Origin: Chrysomallon squamiferum
Taxonomy: Eukaryota; Mollusca; Gastropoda; Neomphalida; Peltospiridae
Direction of reading: 5' to 3'
NCBI GenBank assembly: GCA_012295275.1
Contig: CM022667.1
Coordinates: forward strand, 9,917,538 to 9,930,037
Length of the DNA stretch: 12,500 nt
Shown piece by piece: positions 1-8,128 of this stretch (the first letter of the stretch is position 1; each line of letters begins with the position of its first letter). Under the pieces are notes generated by a model. The model did not search any database and was not told where the DNA came from. It saw only the letters and a list, made by a program, of their open reading frames with translations. A program made the position numbers and the translations under genes.

Positions 1-94
1 CAGTTTAAACAGTTTCCATTTCCTCTTCACTTTTTTTGTTTTACTCTCTCTCTCTGTCTACATCTAACTGCTTTACGACCACCTTGTCTTGCAG

Positions 95-395
95 GTAATT
101 TGAGCCTCTGGTTGATAACGAATCCTGTTTATAAATTTTTATTTTTTATTTGGAAATCGAAAATTTTGAGGTTAAAAAAATTAAAATGCAGAGTTTTACT
201 ACTTTCACACTGGTCCCTCATGTTGCTTACTTTTAATAAGTAAGAAAATTCATTTCCCTTCGTTACACTTCGTTAGTTTTCGACAAGTTCCGCAAAAAAG
301 ACATCCATATTAACGGCAGCGCGTTATTTATCCTATCACAAAAGTTGGTGAAATCCCAGTTGGTATCCGATGGTCGCTAGTTCGAATCGTCACCA
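95..395 (+). other. Candidate upstream (5') exon of copy A
   Basis: The left edge has a textbook acceptor: CTAAC branch-point-like sequence at 64-68, a pyrimidine-rich stretch, then TTGCAG ending at 94. The right edge is a strong donor, GTAAGT, at 396-401. Both signals are preserved in copy B (acceptor ending at 7341, donor at 7641). The 3' part (252-395) has only one difference from copy B, far fewer than the sequence to its left. If 395 is spliced to 858, an ATG at 370 reads in frame into the coding exon and would add 17 residues before the Met at 883. The exon also holds short upstream ATG frames at 186 and 230, so its 5' part may not be exonic. No transcript data are visible; this is an inference from splice signals and conservation. 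Confidence 0.35.
340..395 (+). other. tRNA-like / SINE-like promoter fragment (box-B-like)
   Basis: The stretch contains CAGTTGGTATCC followed by TAGTTCGAATCG and a CACCA. These resemble, in order, part of a tRNA D-arm (box A), a T-loop (box B, GGTTCGAATCC) and a tRNA tail. The T-stem does not pair and the spacing between the two boxes is too short for a tRNA, so it is not a functional tRNA gene. It may be the remnant of a tRNA-derived SINE that was taken into the 5' region of the gene, or a chance match. It is duplicated at 7585-7640. Confidence 0.2.
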
Positions 396-857
396 GTAAG
401 TACACTTTATCGTCTATAATTGTTTACTGTTATGCATTTGGCAAATTAATAAATGAATATAAAATAGAGAAACAGACGAACAGACATATAAAAAGAGCAA
501 ACAAATTTAATAAAAAAAGAATGAAAGAAAGTTAATAAAAGATTATAAACGTACATGTTTCTTTCGTAAATTTCCTCCCACAAATCCTAGATCCACTTTT
601 TCATCTCAACCTTTCAAAACCAATTATTTTTAGAGCAATCACTAGACAAGAAAGTGATCCGATCCCTTTAACTTTTTTCCTTTCTCATGTTGCTGCTTTC
701 GCTTAATTTGTTTGTTTGTTTCTTCAAATCATGAGCATGCATACTTATCCGAAACAAGAATTCATAACAAATTCAGCTTTATAAAGTTTAATGATATTCA
801 TTCCTATACATATTTATTCATTAATTTATTATATTTTTTTATTTTTTTTTATTTCAG
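396..857 (+). other. Candidate intron preceding the coding exon of copy A
   Basis: The stretch begins with GTAAGT and ends with a long T-rich tract followed by ATTTCAG at 851-857, a strong 3' splice site. It is AT-rich and about 98.5% identical to the matching stretch in copy B (7641-8103); differences include changes in the length of the terminal T-tract. The acceptor is also conserved in the diverged copy C (AG at 12086-12087). The acceptor is well supported by three-way conservation; the donor is less certain. Confidence 0.55.
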
Positions 858-882
858 GACTTCAAATATTTCGACGGCACAA

Positions 883-2193
883 ATGATGAAACGAAAAAGT
901 CTAATTTTTTGTCTCCAACTGTGTTTTGTTTTCGTAGGCTTCACCTTGTTGATTAAAACTGGCTGGCCTGTTGCGATTAGCAGTAATGTCAGGAAAGTGA
1001 TTTCATATCAGATCTTGCCATTAAACCCTTCGAAAACTTCCGTATACCAAGCCTCTCATACAGAGCCAATACTCAGCGTGAACAGAAAAGTCGCAGTAGA
1101 AGATTATGAGTTCCAAAACAGACACAAACAAGAAAAATTAAACCACAAGGCAGTTTTAGCAGAAAAAGCCTCTGTACACGCCAGTAACAAAATAATTCTG
1201 TGGTATGTTAAAACAAGATACCAGCCTTCAATGGAAGGTTTGGTGCCTTTACAACACTGCCCGGAAATGAAATGCAGAATGACCTCCAACCGGAAGTACT
1301 TAAATCAAAGCTCCGCAGTCGTATTTACGGCGCAGCTCATTCGTGAAAAATATCCACCTAAAAAATTTCCCGGTCAAGTTTGGATATTTCACAATCATGA
1401 ATCTCCTCAAGACAATTGGTCATCTTTGCCAACTTTCAGATTACCACAGTGGAAGGGGAAATTCAACTGGACAATGGATTATCGAAAAGAGGCCGATATT
1501 CTTTCACCGTACGGAATTCTAAAAAAGCTACCTGCACGGAAGCGGCGGAACTACACGGAAATAGTGTCAAGAAAAAAGGGACTGATTTCGTGGATGGTGA
1601 GTCAATGCTCCTCGGAAAGTAAACGCGAGGTTTACGTTCGTAAACTTAAGAAATACACCCCAGTGATGGTATTTGGAGGATGTGGAAAGATAGCCTGTCA
1701 GCGAAATAATGATGATGTATGTTTATCAGAAATTAACAAATACAAGTTTTATTTGGCTTTTGAGAACAGCTTCTGCCCCGATTACATAACAGAAAAATTC
1801 TACCGCTTTTTTTCCATCGACGTTGTTCTCATTGTTCGGGGAGGCGGAAACTACGCAGCCGAGTTACCGAAAGGAACATACATCAACACAGCCGACTTCA
1901 AATCCGTCGAAGATCTTGTCAACTATCTTACTTATCTAGATAAGAATGATGACAAGTACATTGAATATCTGAAACGCAAAGACGAGTATGAGTCTATTTA
2001 TGAAGCATACAAGATTAAATCGAAATATGGATATGTGCATTACGTACATTATCATTACGAACACATGCCATTTTGTGACGTGTGCAAAAGATTGTGGAAC
2101 GTGAAAAACTTCACGAAAACGTACAGTGACATTGGAGCGTGGTTCGATAGCGGTAGATGTTACAAACCTCCAGATTTAAATCAGATTAATTAA
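883..2193 (+). CDS. Alpha-fucosyltransferase, GT10 family (copy A)
   Basis: The protein has 436 residues from the Met-Met at 883, a normal length for an animal alpha-1,3-fucosyltransferase. Layout: basic KRK (3-5), hydrophobic signal anchor at about 6-25, a stem to about 100, then the catalytic region. GT10 landmarks are VWIFHN-ESP (167-175), FNWTMDYR (194-201) followed by a PYG, KGLISWMVSQC (232-242), YKFYLAFENSFCPDYITEKF (287-306), and NYAAELP through DKNDDKY (323-359). A CxxC lies near the end (C398, C401). N-glycosylation sequons are at 141, 178, 195, 223 and 409. By family knowledge it is a type II Golgi enzyme moving fucose from GDP-fucose to GlcNAc; the acceptor (N-glycan core or Lewis-type antenna) is not readable. 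Oddities: Leu316 stands where a Pro is usual in the VVPVV segment, and K364/R365 replace the usual aromatic YFxW residues. The frame is open back to 712, but that part crosses the splice acceptor and is intronic. A start at 370 through an upstream exon is possible. I am sure of the family, unsure of activity and exact start. Confidence 0.93.
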   Translation: MMKRKSLIFCLQLCFVFVGFTLLIKTGWPVAISSNVRKVISYQILPLNPSKTSVYQASHTEPILSVNRKVAVEDYEFQNRHKQEKLNHKAVLAEKASVHASNKIILWYVKTRYQPSMEGLVPLQHCPEMKCRMTSNRKYLNQSSAVVFTAQLIREKYPPKKFPGQVWIFHNHESPQDNWSSLPTFRLPQWKGKFNWTMDYRKEADILSPYGILKKLPARKRRNYTEIVSRKKGLISWMVSQCSSESKREVYVRKLKKYTPVMVFGGCGKIACQRNNDDVCLSEINKYKFYLAFENSFCPDYITEKFYRFFSIDVVLIVRGGGNYAAELPKGTYINTADFKSVEDLVNYLTYLDKNDDKYIEYLKRKDEYESIYEAYKIKSKYGYVHYVHYHYEHMPFCDVCKRLWNVKNFTKTYSDIGAWFDSGRCYKPPDLNQIN

Positions 2194-2217
2194 CAAATAG
2201 AGCAAGTGAGGAGACAT

Positions 2218-2223
2218 AATAAA
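2218..2223 (+). promoter_or_regulatory. Polyadenylation signal candidate for copy A
   Basis: An AATAAA hexamer lies 25 nt after the stop codon of copy A, just beyond the point where homology to copy B ends. Further AATAAA hexamers lie at 2460, 2714, 2736 and 2740. The first would give an unusually short 3' UTR, so 2460 or the 2714-2745 cluster is equally plausible. Copy B lacks these sequences because its downstream DNA is unrelated. Confidence 0.4.
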
Positions 2224-2940
2224 TTACCAAAAGAATGTGTCTTGAGTAGAATGGTCGTGAAACACAATGACATACGGCCAAAAACAATACCAACAACAAC
2301 AGTGCCGTAACTCCATCAGTTCATAATGTAGATCATACCAGAGTCGAAGGTTAAAACAAATTCCGTGATGTATGAATGAAGTGACTGACTGAATGCCTGT
2401 AAGAATGAAATGAAATACATATTACAAATACGAATAAGGAATGAATTATTTTATTTCTTAATAAAACTATTTTTTGTTATTTGTTATTTTTTTTTTTTTT
2501 TTGTTTTTATTTTTTTTTTTTTTTTTAGTAACGTTCTTTTTCTTCCTCCTATTCTTGTCCTTCCTTCCTATTCTGTTTCTTCTTTTTCGTCTTGTTTCTT
2601 CTCCTTCTTCTTCTTCTTATTATTATTGCTGACTTACTGATTGGTTTACTCTTTTATTATACATCTAAATGAATTAAAATATATTTTGTAACGAAGGAAC
2701 TATCGAATGAAAAAATAAATGTAAAAGCATTTTGTAATAAATAAAAATTATATTTCCGACTTGGAGGGAAATAATCATCAAATTGTTTTTCGTTTTTTTT
2801 TTTTTTTTTTCGTTTTTTACAAAAAAATACACAAATAAATATTTTTATTAAAATAATTGACTTATTTACTGATTTATGTTTTATATTATTTATTATATTA
2901 TTAAAAAAAAAAAAAAAATTGTACCACCGAAACACACTTT

Positions 2941-2943
<3 letters not shown>
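2224..2943. other. Non-coding region downstream of copy A
   Basis: The first ~200 nt are ordinary mixed sequence and could be the 3' UTR. From about 2440 it becomes low complexity, with poly-T tracts near 2488-2526, a TTC/TTA-rich stretch at 2580-2630, another poly-T around 2798, and poly-A near 2903. The short open frames here encode only Phe, Ser, Lys or Asn runs and are not genes. Confidence 0.6.

Positions 2944-3015
<72 letters not shown>
2944..3015. repeat. (TC)36 dinucleotide microsatellite
   Basis: This is a perfect 72-nt TC run, followed by a decayed CT-rich tail to about 3045. Read as protein it gives alternating Leu-Ser, which is why a spurious frame covers it. A similar but longer run lies at 9869-9959, downstream of copy B. 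Confidence 0.98.
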
Positions 3016-3019
<4 letters not shown>

Positions 3020-4516
3020 GTTTTTGTCTCTGTCTCTTCTTCTCTCTTTCAAGAAAAAAAAAGAATCTTGTATCACACTGCGTGATAAGGATTTGATGAA
3101 AAACTGTGAATAATTGCTGACCTAATTCTCAATCGTTCGTTCTGGATATCACTGAGTTTTTGTTAACATCAGTTGAACTGTTTAGACTGAGACTAACCCA
3201 TTGATTTATCTCTTCTTCTTTTCTTTTTTTCCTTAACGCATACTTGAATTAATTATTTAAAGATCTAAGGTTGTCAAATAGAGCAGTCCAAACAGGTAAA
3301 ACTAGTTAAAGAGGTCACCGTGGTTTTAAATCATCACACGCACTTCGGCAATTGAAATGTTGTAGTGGTTGTCGTTGTGGTGATAGTAGTAGTGTTAATA
3401 TTATCAACAGTGACTGTAGTGGTAGTACAGTACTCGTAGTTATCGTCGTAACGACGGTGTTGTAGTAGCAGTTCTAGAAGTAGATGATTAACATTTTATT
3501 GTCTATTTTATTTTTTAAGAAGGACGTCCACACTGAAATATCAAATGGTTCGTTGATGCGCGTTTATATAAACAATTCAAAAATTAATTTTCAGTTTTCT
3601 TTCATGTTATTGAACTGTTATTACGTGTCCAAATTGTTTTCTGAAAGAGAACCGAAATTTTATCTTCTACGTTATCTTCACAATAATGCCATTTTATGTT
3701 TTCACTGTGTGCACATGTATATGACGTAACTTTGGATACAATGACATTGGAGATATGAATGTATATGGTCAAATTGGGAAATTGTATGTTCTTATTAATA
3801 TATATTACCTTTTTGACATTTTTTATTTTTATTTTTATGAAAAGGTTTATTTATTTATGTAAAAAAAATACTTAATTTAATTTTTTTACCAAATGAAACA
3901 ATGTCACATTCATAAGTTAGAAATCTATATGAGAACGGGGAATAAAAAAAAAAAAAAAAAAAAAACTGTTTGTAAATTTGAATCAGACTCGTAAATGTTC
4001 TTTTGAAGTCGCTCTTAGCTTCTTCGGTTGCGAAAGGGTCCTTGACCCATACACGTAACAACGAACATTTGCTTACCCAGCCGATCTGTTATTTGGTTAC
4101 TTCTTAGAATCCAGTCACAGAGTGTATTTAGCCTGCCGGCGATTGACAGCGAGCCGAGTTTCATTGTAACAGGTACGTCAAACATAAAATACATTTTTTG
4201 TATATTTAAACTGTTCAGATATATTTATTAGCAATAGCGATCTCTTATAGTAATCGATATAGTATATTTAGTCGAAATTTCTAGATTAATTGTTACTTGA
4301 TGATAATTAGAACTTGCGTCCCGTGACTCGTTTAGATTGTAGTTGTAAAATGGCTTCAGGATGTATTTCAAGTGAAACAGAAAACACGATCGTGTTAAGA
4401 TTATATAGAGAGAGAGACCAGAAGGAAGATGTAGTGAGGGACAGATTGATGTTAATTTATGACAATAATTATTATGTCTATTGCCGAACAATGTTTCATC
4501 CCTAGATTAGCGGGGA
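3016..4516. other. Gene desert with decayed triplet and poly-A tracts
   Basis: No coding signal is seen. 3360-3482 is a degenerate GTW triplet-like stretch rich in GTAGTGGT and GTCGTTGT words. A 22-nt poly-A sits at 3944-3965. 3966-4175 is the most complex, least AT-rich part of the desert; it ends in ACAG followed by GTACGT at 4173, which resembles a splice donor, but no partner or reading frame supports an exon. Open frames of 60-90 codons at 3484-3729, 4228-4491 and 4314-4505 lack recognisable protein character. Confidence 0.55.
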
Positions 4517-4573
4517 TTTTTTTTTTTTTTTTTTTTAATCCTTCTCAATGTCTTGGTCATTTATAAATAAGAG

Positions 4574-4610
<37 letters not shown>
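4517..4610. repeat. Poly-T / poly-A pair
   Basis: Twenty T residues (4517-4536) and thirty-five A residues (4576-4610) flank 39 nt of mixed sequence. The two tracts are complementary and could form a hairpin. Each could also be the tail of a separate retroposed element; no element body is recognisable. Confidence 0.8.
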
Positions 4611-4612
<2 letters not shown>

Positions 4613-4871
4613 AAAAAGACGAAAGGAAAATAACAAATTAAAACAAGGTATGATTTAAATATAAAAACTTGTTTTTGGAATTCACGACTCTTGTGAATAT
4701 TTCATGTCATTATTATATTTCACGATTTAATCTCTCTCTCTATCCCATTTTAATATTGTTAATAATATGTGTAATATTTATTTGTGTATATCTATCTATG
4801 TGTAAAGATATAAGTACACGCGCCTACCTGTGTGTGTATATAATAAGTACTTTCATTTATGTTTCTACGTG

Positions 4872-4875
<4 letters not shown>

Positions 4876-4938
<63 letters not shown>

Positions 4939-4973
4939 CAATAATAATAATAATAAAAATAATTATAATAATA
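4876..4973. repeat. (TAA)n microsatellite at left edge of inverted repeat
   Basis: This is an almost perfect TAA array, with CAACA and AAAAATAATTA interruptions near its right end. It abuts the left arm of the inverted repeat at 4975. The right arm is abutted by TTA repeats, so the array is mirrored on the other side. Confidence 0.95.
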
Positions 4974-4974
4974 G

Positions 4975-5568
4975 CCACCCGTAATATATTAATTTTTCTC
5001 TATCTTGGAAATAAGAATTTTCTACTGCTATTTCATTTTTCTTTTCTTTCTTTTCTTTTTTTTTCATTTTTTTTTTTCTTTTGTTCACTCTAATTTTAGA
5101 TCTATAACATTGGTTTATTTTTCGAACATTCATAATCACTGAAGTACAAACAACTCTAATCTCTAGGTATTTGTATGGATGTATATCAATACATAAAAAA
5201 AGTATGTAAATCTTTTATTATCAGTTATTTTACAGCGGTAAAAAATTTTTAACAATAATAATAAAAAATAAATAACAATAAAAAATCATAAAGAAAAGAG
5301 AATATATAAATTAATTGTGTCTTTAAAACACATTGTTTAATTTGTTTATTTTTTAATTTTTAATTTTATAAAGTTTAAAAAAAAAAAAAAAATTTCAGTG
5401 AACAGTAGCAGTCATCTGTTACACTTGAGTAATATACTGAAATAATTTAAGATAAAGTTTCCACCCAGTGGTGGATATAAATACAACGCTGTCTATTTAG
5501 AAAGGTTAACCTGACATTTCTATTTACACAAGTCAAGGTATGAAATTTTATTAACTGAGCCTTGTGAT

Positions 5569-5600
<32 letters not shown>

Positions 5601-5665
5601 AGACACACACTCTCTCTCTCAAAACACACACATTTGAGTGAACAAATACACACACACAAAGTGAA

Positions 5666-5711
<46 letters not shown>

Positions 5712-5782
5712 AAGAAACAGCAGTAGAAAGTTCTTATTTCCAAGATAGAGAAAAGCAGAAAAAAATTATGTATTACGGGTGG
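4975..5782. mobile_element. Foldback-like inverted-repeat element, non-coding
   Basis: The left arm (4975-5088) and right arm (5661-5782) are inverted copies, separated by about 570 nt. The outer ends are CCACCCGTAATA on the left and TATTACGGGTGG on the right. Inside, a perfect 20-nt match CTCTATCTTGGAAATAAGAA (left 4998-5017) recurs inverted on the right, followed by matching CTACTGCT, pyrimidine-rich tracts and GTTCAC. The spacer holds no gene, only AT-rich sequence, a TC/AC microsatellite (5571-5660) and poly-A. Flanks are TAA and TTA repeats, so a target-site duplication cannot be separated from the microsatellite. A non-autonomous TIR transposon or an inverted duplication would both fit. 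I do not recognise the family. Confidence 0.6.
5571..5660. repeat. Compound (TC)n / (CA)n microsatellite
   Basis: Short TC runs alternate with CA runs (CACACACACACAGACACACAC and similar). The stretch lies immediately inside the right arm of the inverted repeat and carries an extra GAGTGAAC copy at about 5635, matching the arm end GTGAAC at 5661. Confidence 0.85.
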
Positions 5783-5952
5783 TTATTATTATTATTATTA
5801 TTATTATTATGATTATTATTATTATCATTATTATTATTATTAGCATTATTGTTATTATTATTAATATTATTATTATTATTATTATTAATAAAACAGAACA
5901 TTAGTACAATATTATTTAGTTATTTATACATTTTTATTTAATTATAATTTTA

Positions 5953-5987
<35 letters not shown>

Positions 5988-6167
5988 AATTATTATTACC
6001 ATTATTATCATCATCATTATTATTATTATTAACATTATTACAAATAATAATAATAGAACAGTACATTAGTACAATATTATTTAGTTATTCACTTTTTTAT
6101 TTAATTATAATTTTTATTTATTATTTTATTATTATTATCATCATTATTATAATTGTCATCAAAATCA

Positions 6168-6201
<34 letters not shown>

Positions 6202-6521
6202 AAAACAGAACATTAGTACAATATTATTTAGTTATTCACACATTTTTATTTAATTATAATTTTCATTTTTATTATTATTATCATTATTATGATTCATCAT
6301 TATTATTATTATTATTATTATTATTACATTAGTACAATATTATTTAGTTATTTATATTATTATTTATTATTATTAATTAAAACATTATTAACATTATTAC
6401 AAATAATTATTTAGTTATTTATACAATTTTATTTAGTTATTAATTTTTTTATTTAATTATTTTTATTTATTATTATTTTTATTATTATTATCATTATTAT
6501 CATCATCATCATCATCATTAA

Positions 6522-6552
<31 letters not shown>

Positions 6553-6979
6553 AATAAAACAGTACATTAGTACAATATTATTTAGTTATTTATACTTTTT
6601 TTTAATTATAATTTTTATTTATTATTTTTATTTTATTATTATCATCATCATTATCATCATCATCATCATTATTATCATTATTAACATTATATTATTATTA
6701 TTAATAAAACAGTACATTAGTACAATATTATTTAGTTATTTATACTTTTTTATTTAATTATAATTTTTATATATTATTATTATTATCATTATTATCATTA
6801 TCATCATCATTATCATAATCATAAATCATCATTATTATTATTAATATTATTATTTATTAATATTTATATTTTTAATTATTAATTTTTATTTATTATTATT
6901 TTTATTATTATTATTATTATTATTAATATACATTAGTCAATATTATTTAGTTATTTATCATTTTTATTTAATTATAATT

Positions 6980-7026
<47 letters not shown>

Positions 7027-7130
7027 TTCATCTATTATTCTGTTAATTATTATTATTACCCTCCTGAATTTCATTAGTTTTTATTATTTCACTTTGTTAT
7101 TATTATTATGATGATTATTATTTTTATTAT
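5783..7130. repeat. TTA-rich satellite with recurring ~150-nt unit
   Basis: The region is (TTA)n/(TCA)n sequence broken by a conserved non-microsatellite core, ACATTAGTACAATATTATTT, continuing as TAGTTATT, then a T-rich gap and TTTAATTATAATTTTTATTT. Core copies begin near 5898, 6062, 6210, 6326, 6563, 6713 and 6930 (the last with a small change), with a partial copy near 6400. Intervals are about 115-235 nt, most near 150. Many units start with AATAAAACAG. This is a tandem repeat whose unit is part unique core and part expandable triplet array. Confidence 0.85.
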
Positions 7131-7248
7131 TATTTTTTTCGTAACTCATCTGCACAGTTTGTCGAGATCATGTAACACCTTCCTGAATTTCATCAAAGTT
7201 TCATCTTGTTCACTTTATCAGTTTTCTAAGAAATTAGCTAACCGGGTG
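7131..7248. other. Short spacer between satellite and duplication unit B
   Basis: This is mixed AT-rich sequence. CTTCCTGAATTTCATCA near 7179 resembles CCTCCTGAATTTCATTA near 7060, with similar sequence for about 40 nt, so the spacer includes a weak direct repeat. It could belong to unit B, since the matching part of unit A lies left of the window. Confidence 0.5.
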
Positions 7249-7341
7249 CAGTTTAAACAGTTTCCTTTCCCTCTTCACTTTTTGTTTTGTTTCTCTCTCT
7301 CTGTCTACATCTAACTGCTTTACGACCACCTTGCCTTGCAG

Positions 7342-7640
7342 GTAATTTGAGCCTCTGGTTGATAACGAATCCTGTTTATACATTTTTTTTTTTGTTTGGA
7401 AATCGAAAATTTTGTGGTTAAAAAAATTAAAATGCAGAGTTTTACCACGTTCACACTGGTCCTTCATTATGTTACTTTTAATACGTAAGAAAAATTATTT
7501 CCCTTCGTTACACTTCGTTAGTTTTCGACAAGTTCCGCAAAAAAGACATCCATATTAACGGCAGCGCGTTATTTATCCTATCACAAAAGTTGGTGAAATG
7601 CCAGTTGGTATCCGATGGTCGCTAGTTCGAATCGTCACCA
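7342..7640 (+). other. Candidate upstream (5') exon of copy B
   Basis: The same splice signals as in copy A flank it: CTAAC branch-like site and TTGCAG ending at 7341, and GTAAGT at 7641. The ATG at 7615 (equivalent to 370) is kept in frame with the coding exon after splicing. Unlike copy A, a second ATG arises at 7598 through a C-to-G change at 7600. Spliced to 8104, it opens a 23-codon frame that ends at a TGA overlapping the main ATG. The exon remains unproven. Confidence 0.35.
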
Positions 7641-8103
7641 GTAAGTACACTTTATCGTCTATAATTGTTTACTGTTATGCATGGGGCAAATTAATAAATG
7701 AATATGAAATAGAGAAACAGACGAACAGACATATAAAAAGAGCAAAAAAAATTAATAAAAAAAGAATGAAAGAAAGTTAATAAAAGATTATAAACGTACA
7801 TGTTTCTTTCGTAAATTTCCTCCCACAAATCCTAGATCCACTTTTTCATCTCAACCTTTCAAAACCAATTATTTTTAGAGGAATCACTAGACAAGAAAGT
7901 GATCCGATCCCTTTAACTTTTTTCCTTTGTCATGTTGCTGCTTTCGCTTAATTTGTTTGTTTGTTTCTTCAAATCATGAGCATGCATACTTATCCGAAAC
8001 AAGAATTCATAACAAATTCAGCTTTATAAAGTTTAATGATATTCATTCCTATACATATTTATTCATTAATTTATTATTATTTTTATTTTTTTTTTTTTTT
8101 CAG
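7641..8103 (+). other. Candidate intron preceding the coding exon of copy B
   Basis: The stretch runs from GTAAGT at 7641 to a T-rich tract and CAG at 8101-8103. It is almost identical to 396-857. Open frames that start within it (7927, 8036) run through the T-tract as Phe repeats and are intronic read-through, not alternative N-termini. Confidence 0.55.
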
Positions 8104-8128
8104 GACTTCAAATATTTCGACGGCACAA

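Larger units (their letters stand above)
1..2200 (+). repeat. Tandem duplication unit A (fucosyltransferase gene copy A), left end outside window
   Basis: This stretch aligns along its whole length with 7249-9443, in the same orientation and about 7.25 kb apart. The left limit is not seen, because the match already exists at base 1. The right limit is sharp: both copies share TTAACAAATAG around the stop codon and then differ completely. By hand comparison, divergence is uneven: several percent with small indels in 1-251, one difference in 252-395, about 1.5% in 396-857, one difference in the first ~320 coding bases, and about 3.4% in the rest of the coding exon. This is a segmental tandem duplication of a gene, not a retrocopy, because the intron-like upstream sequence is included. 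Confidence 0.93.

Noticed and set aside
340-395. tRNA gene
   Set aside because: Only a T-loop-like and partial D-arm-like sequence is present; the T-stem does not pair and no cloverleaf can be drawn.
712-882. Extended N-termini reading from 712 (copy A) or 8036 and 7927 (copy B)
   Set aside because: These parts cross a conserved splice acceptor and its T-tract, giving Phe runs; they are intronic.
1104-1289. Antisense open frames within the coding exons (also 8350-8586, 12079-12324, 12297-12491) and alternate-frame sense ones (1416-1622, 8626-8868)
   Set aside because: They recur only because the coding exons are duplicated; they are shadows of the fucosyltransferase frame with no independent protein features.
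3966-4175. Exon or promoter in the more complex island ending in a GTACGT donor-like site
   Set aside because: A single donor-like match without acceptor, reading frame or duplication support is not enough.
4314-4505. 63-codon open frame, with an opposing 87-codon frame at 4228-4491
   Set aside because: They overlap on opposite strands, are short, and show no domain, homologue or duplicated counterpart that I recognise.
4830-5093. Poly-Ile open frame
   Set aside because: It is translation of the TAA microsatellite and pyrimidine tract in the inverted-repeat arm.
5783-7130. CRISPR-like periodic repeats
   Set aside because: Spacing is irregular, the intervening sequence is microsatellite rather than unique spacers, and the genome is clearly eukaryotic.
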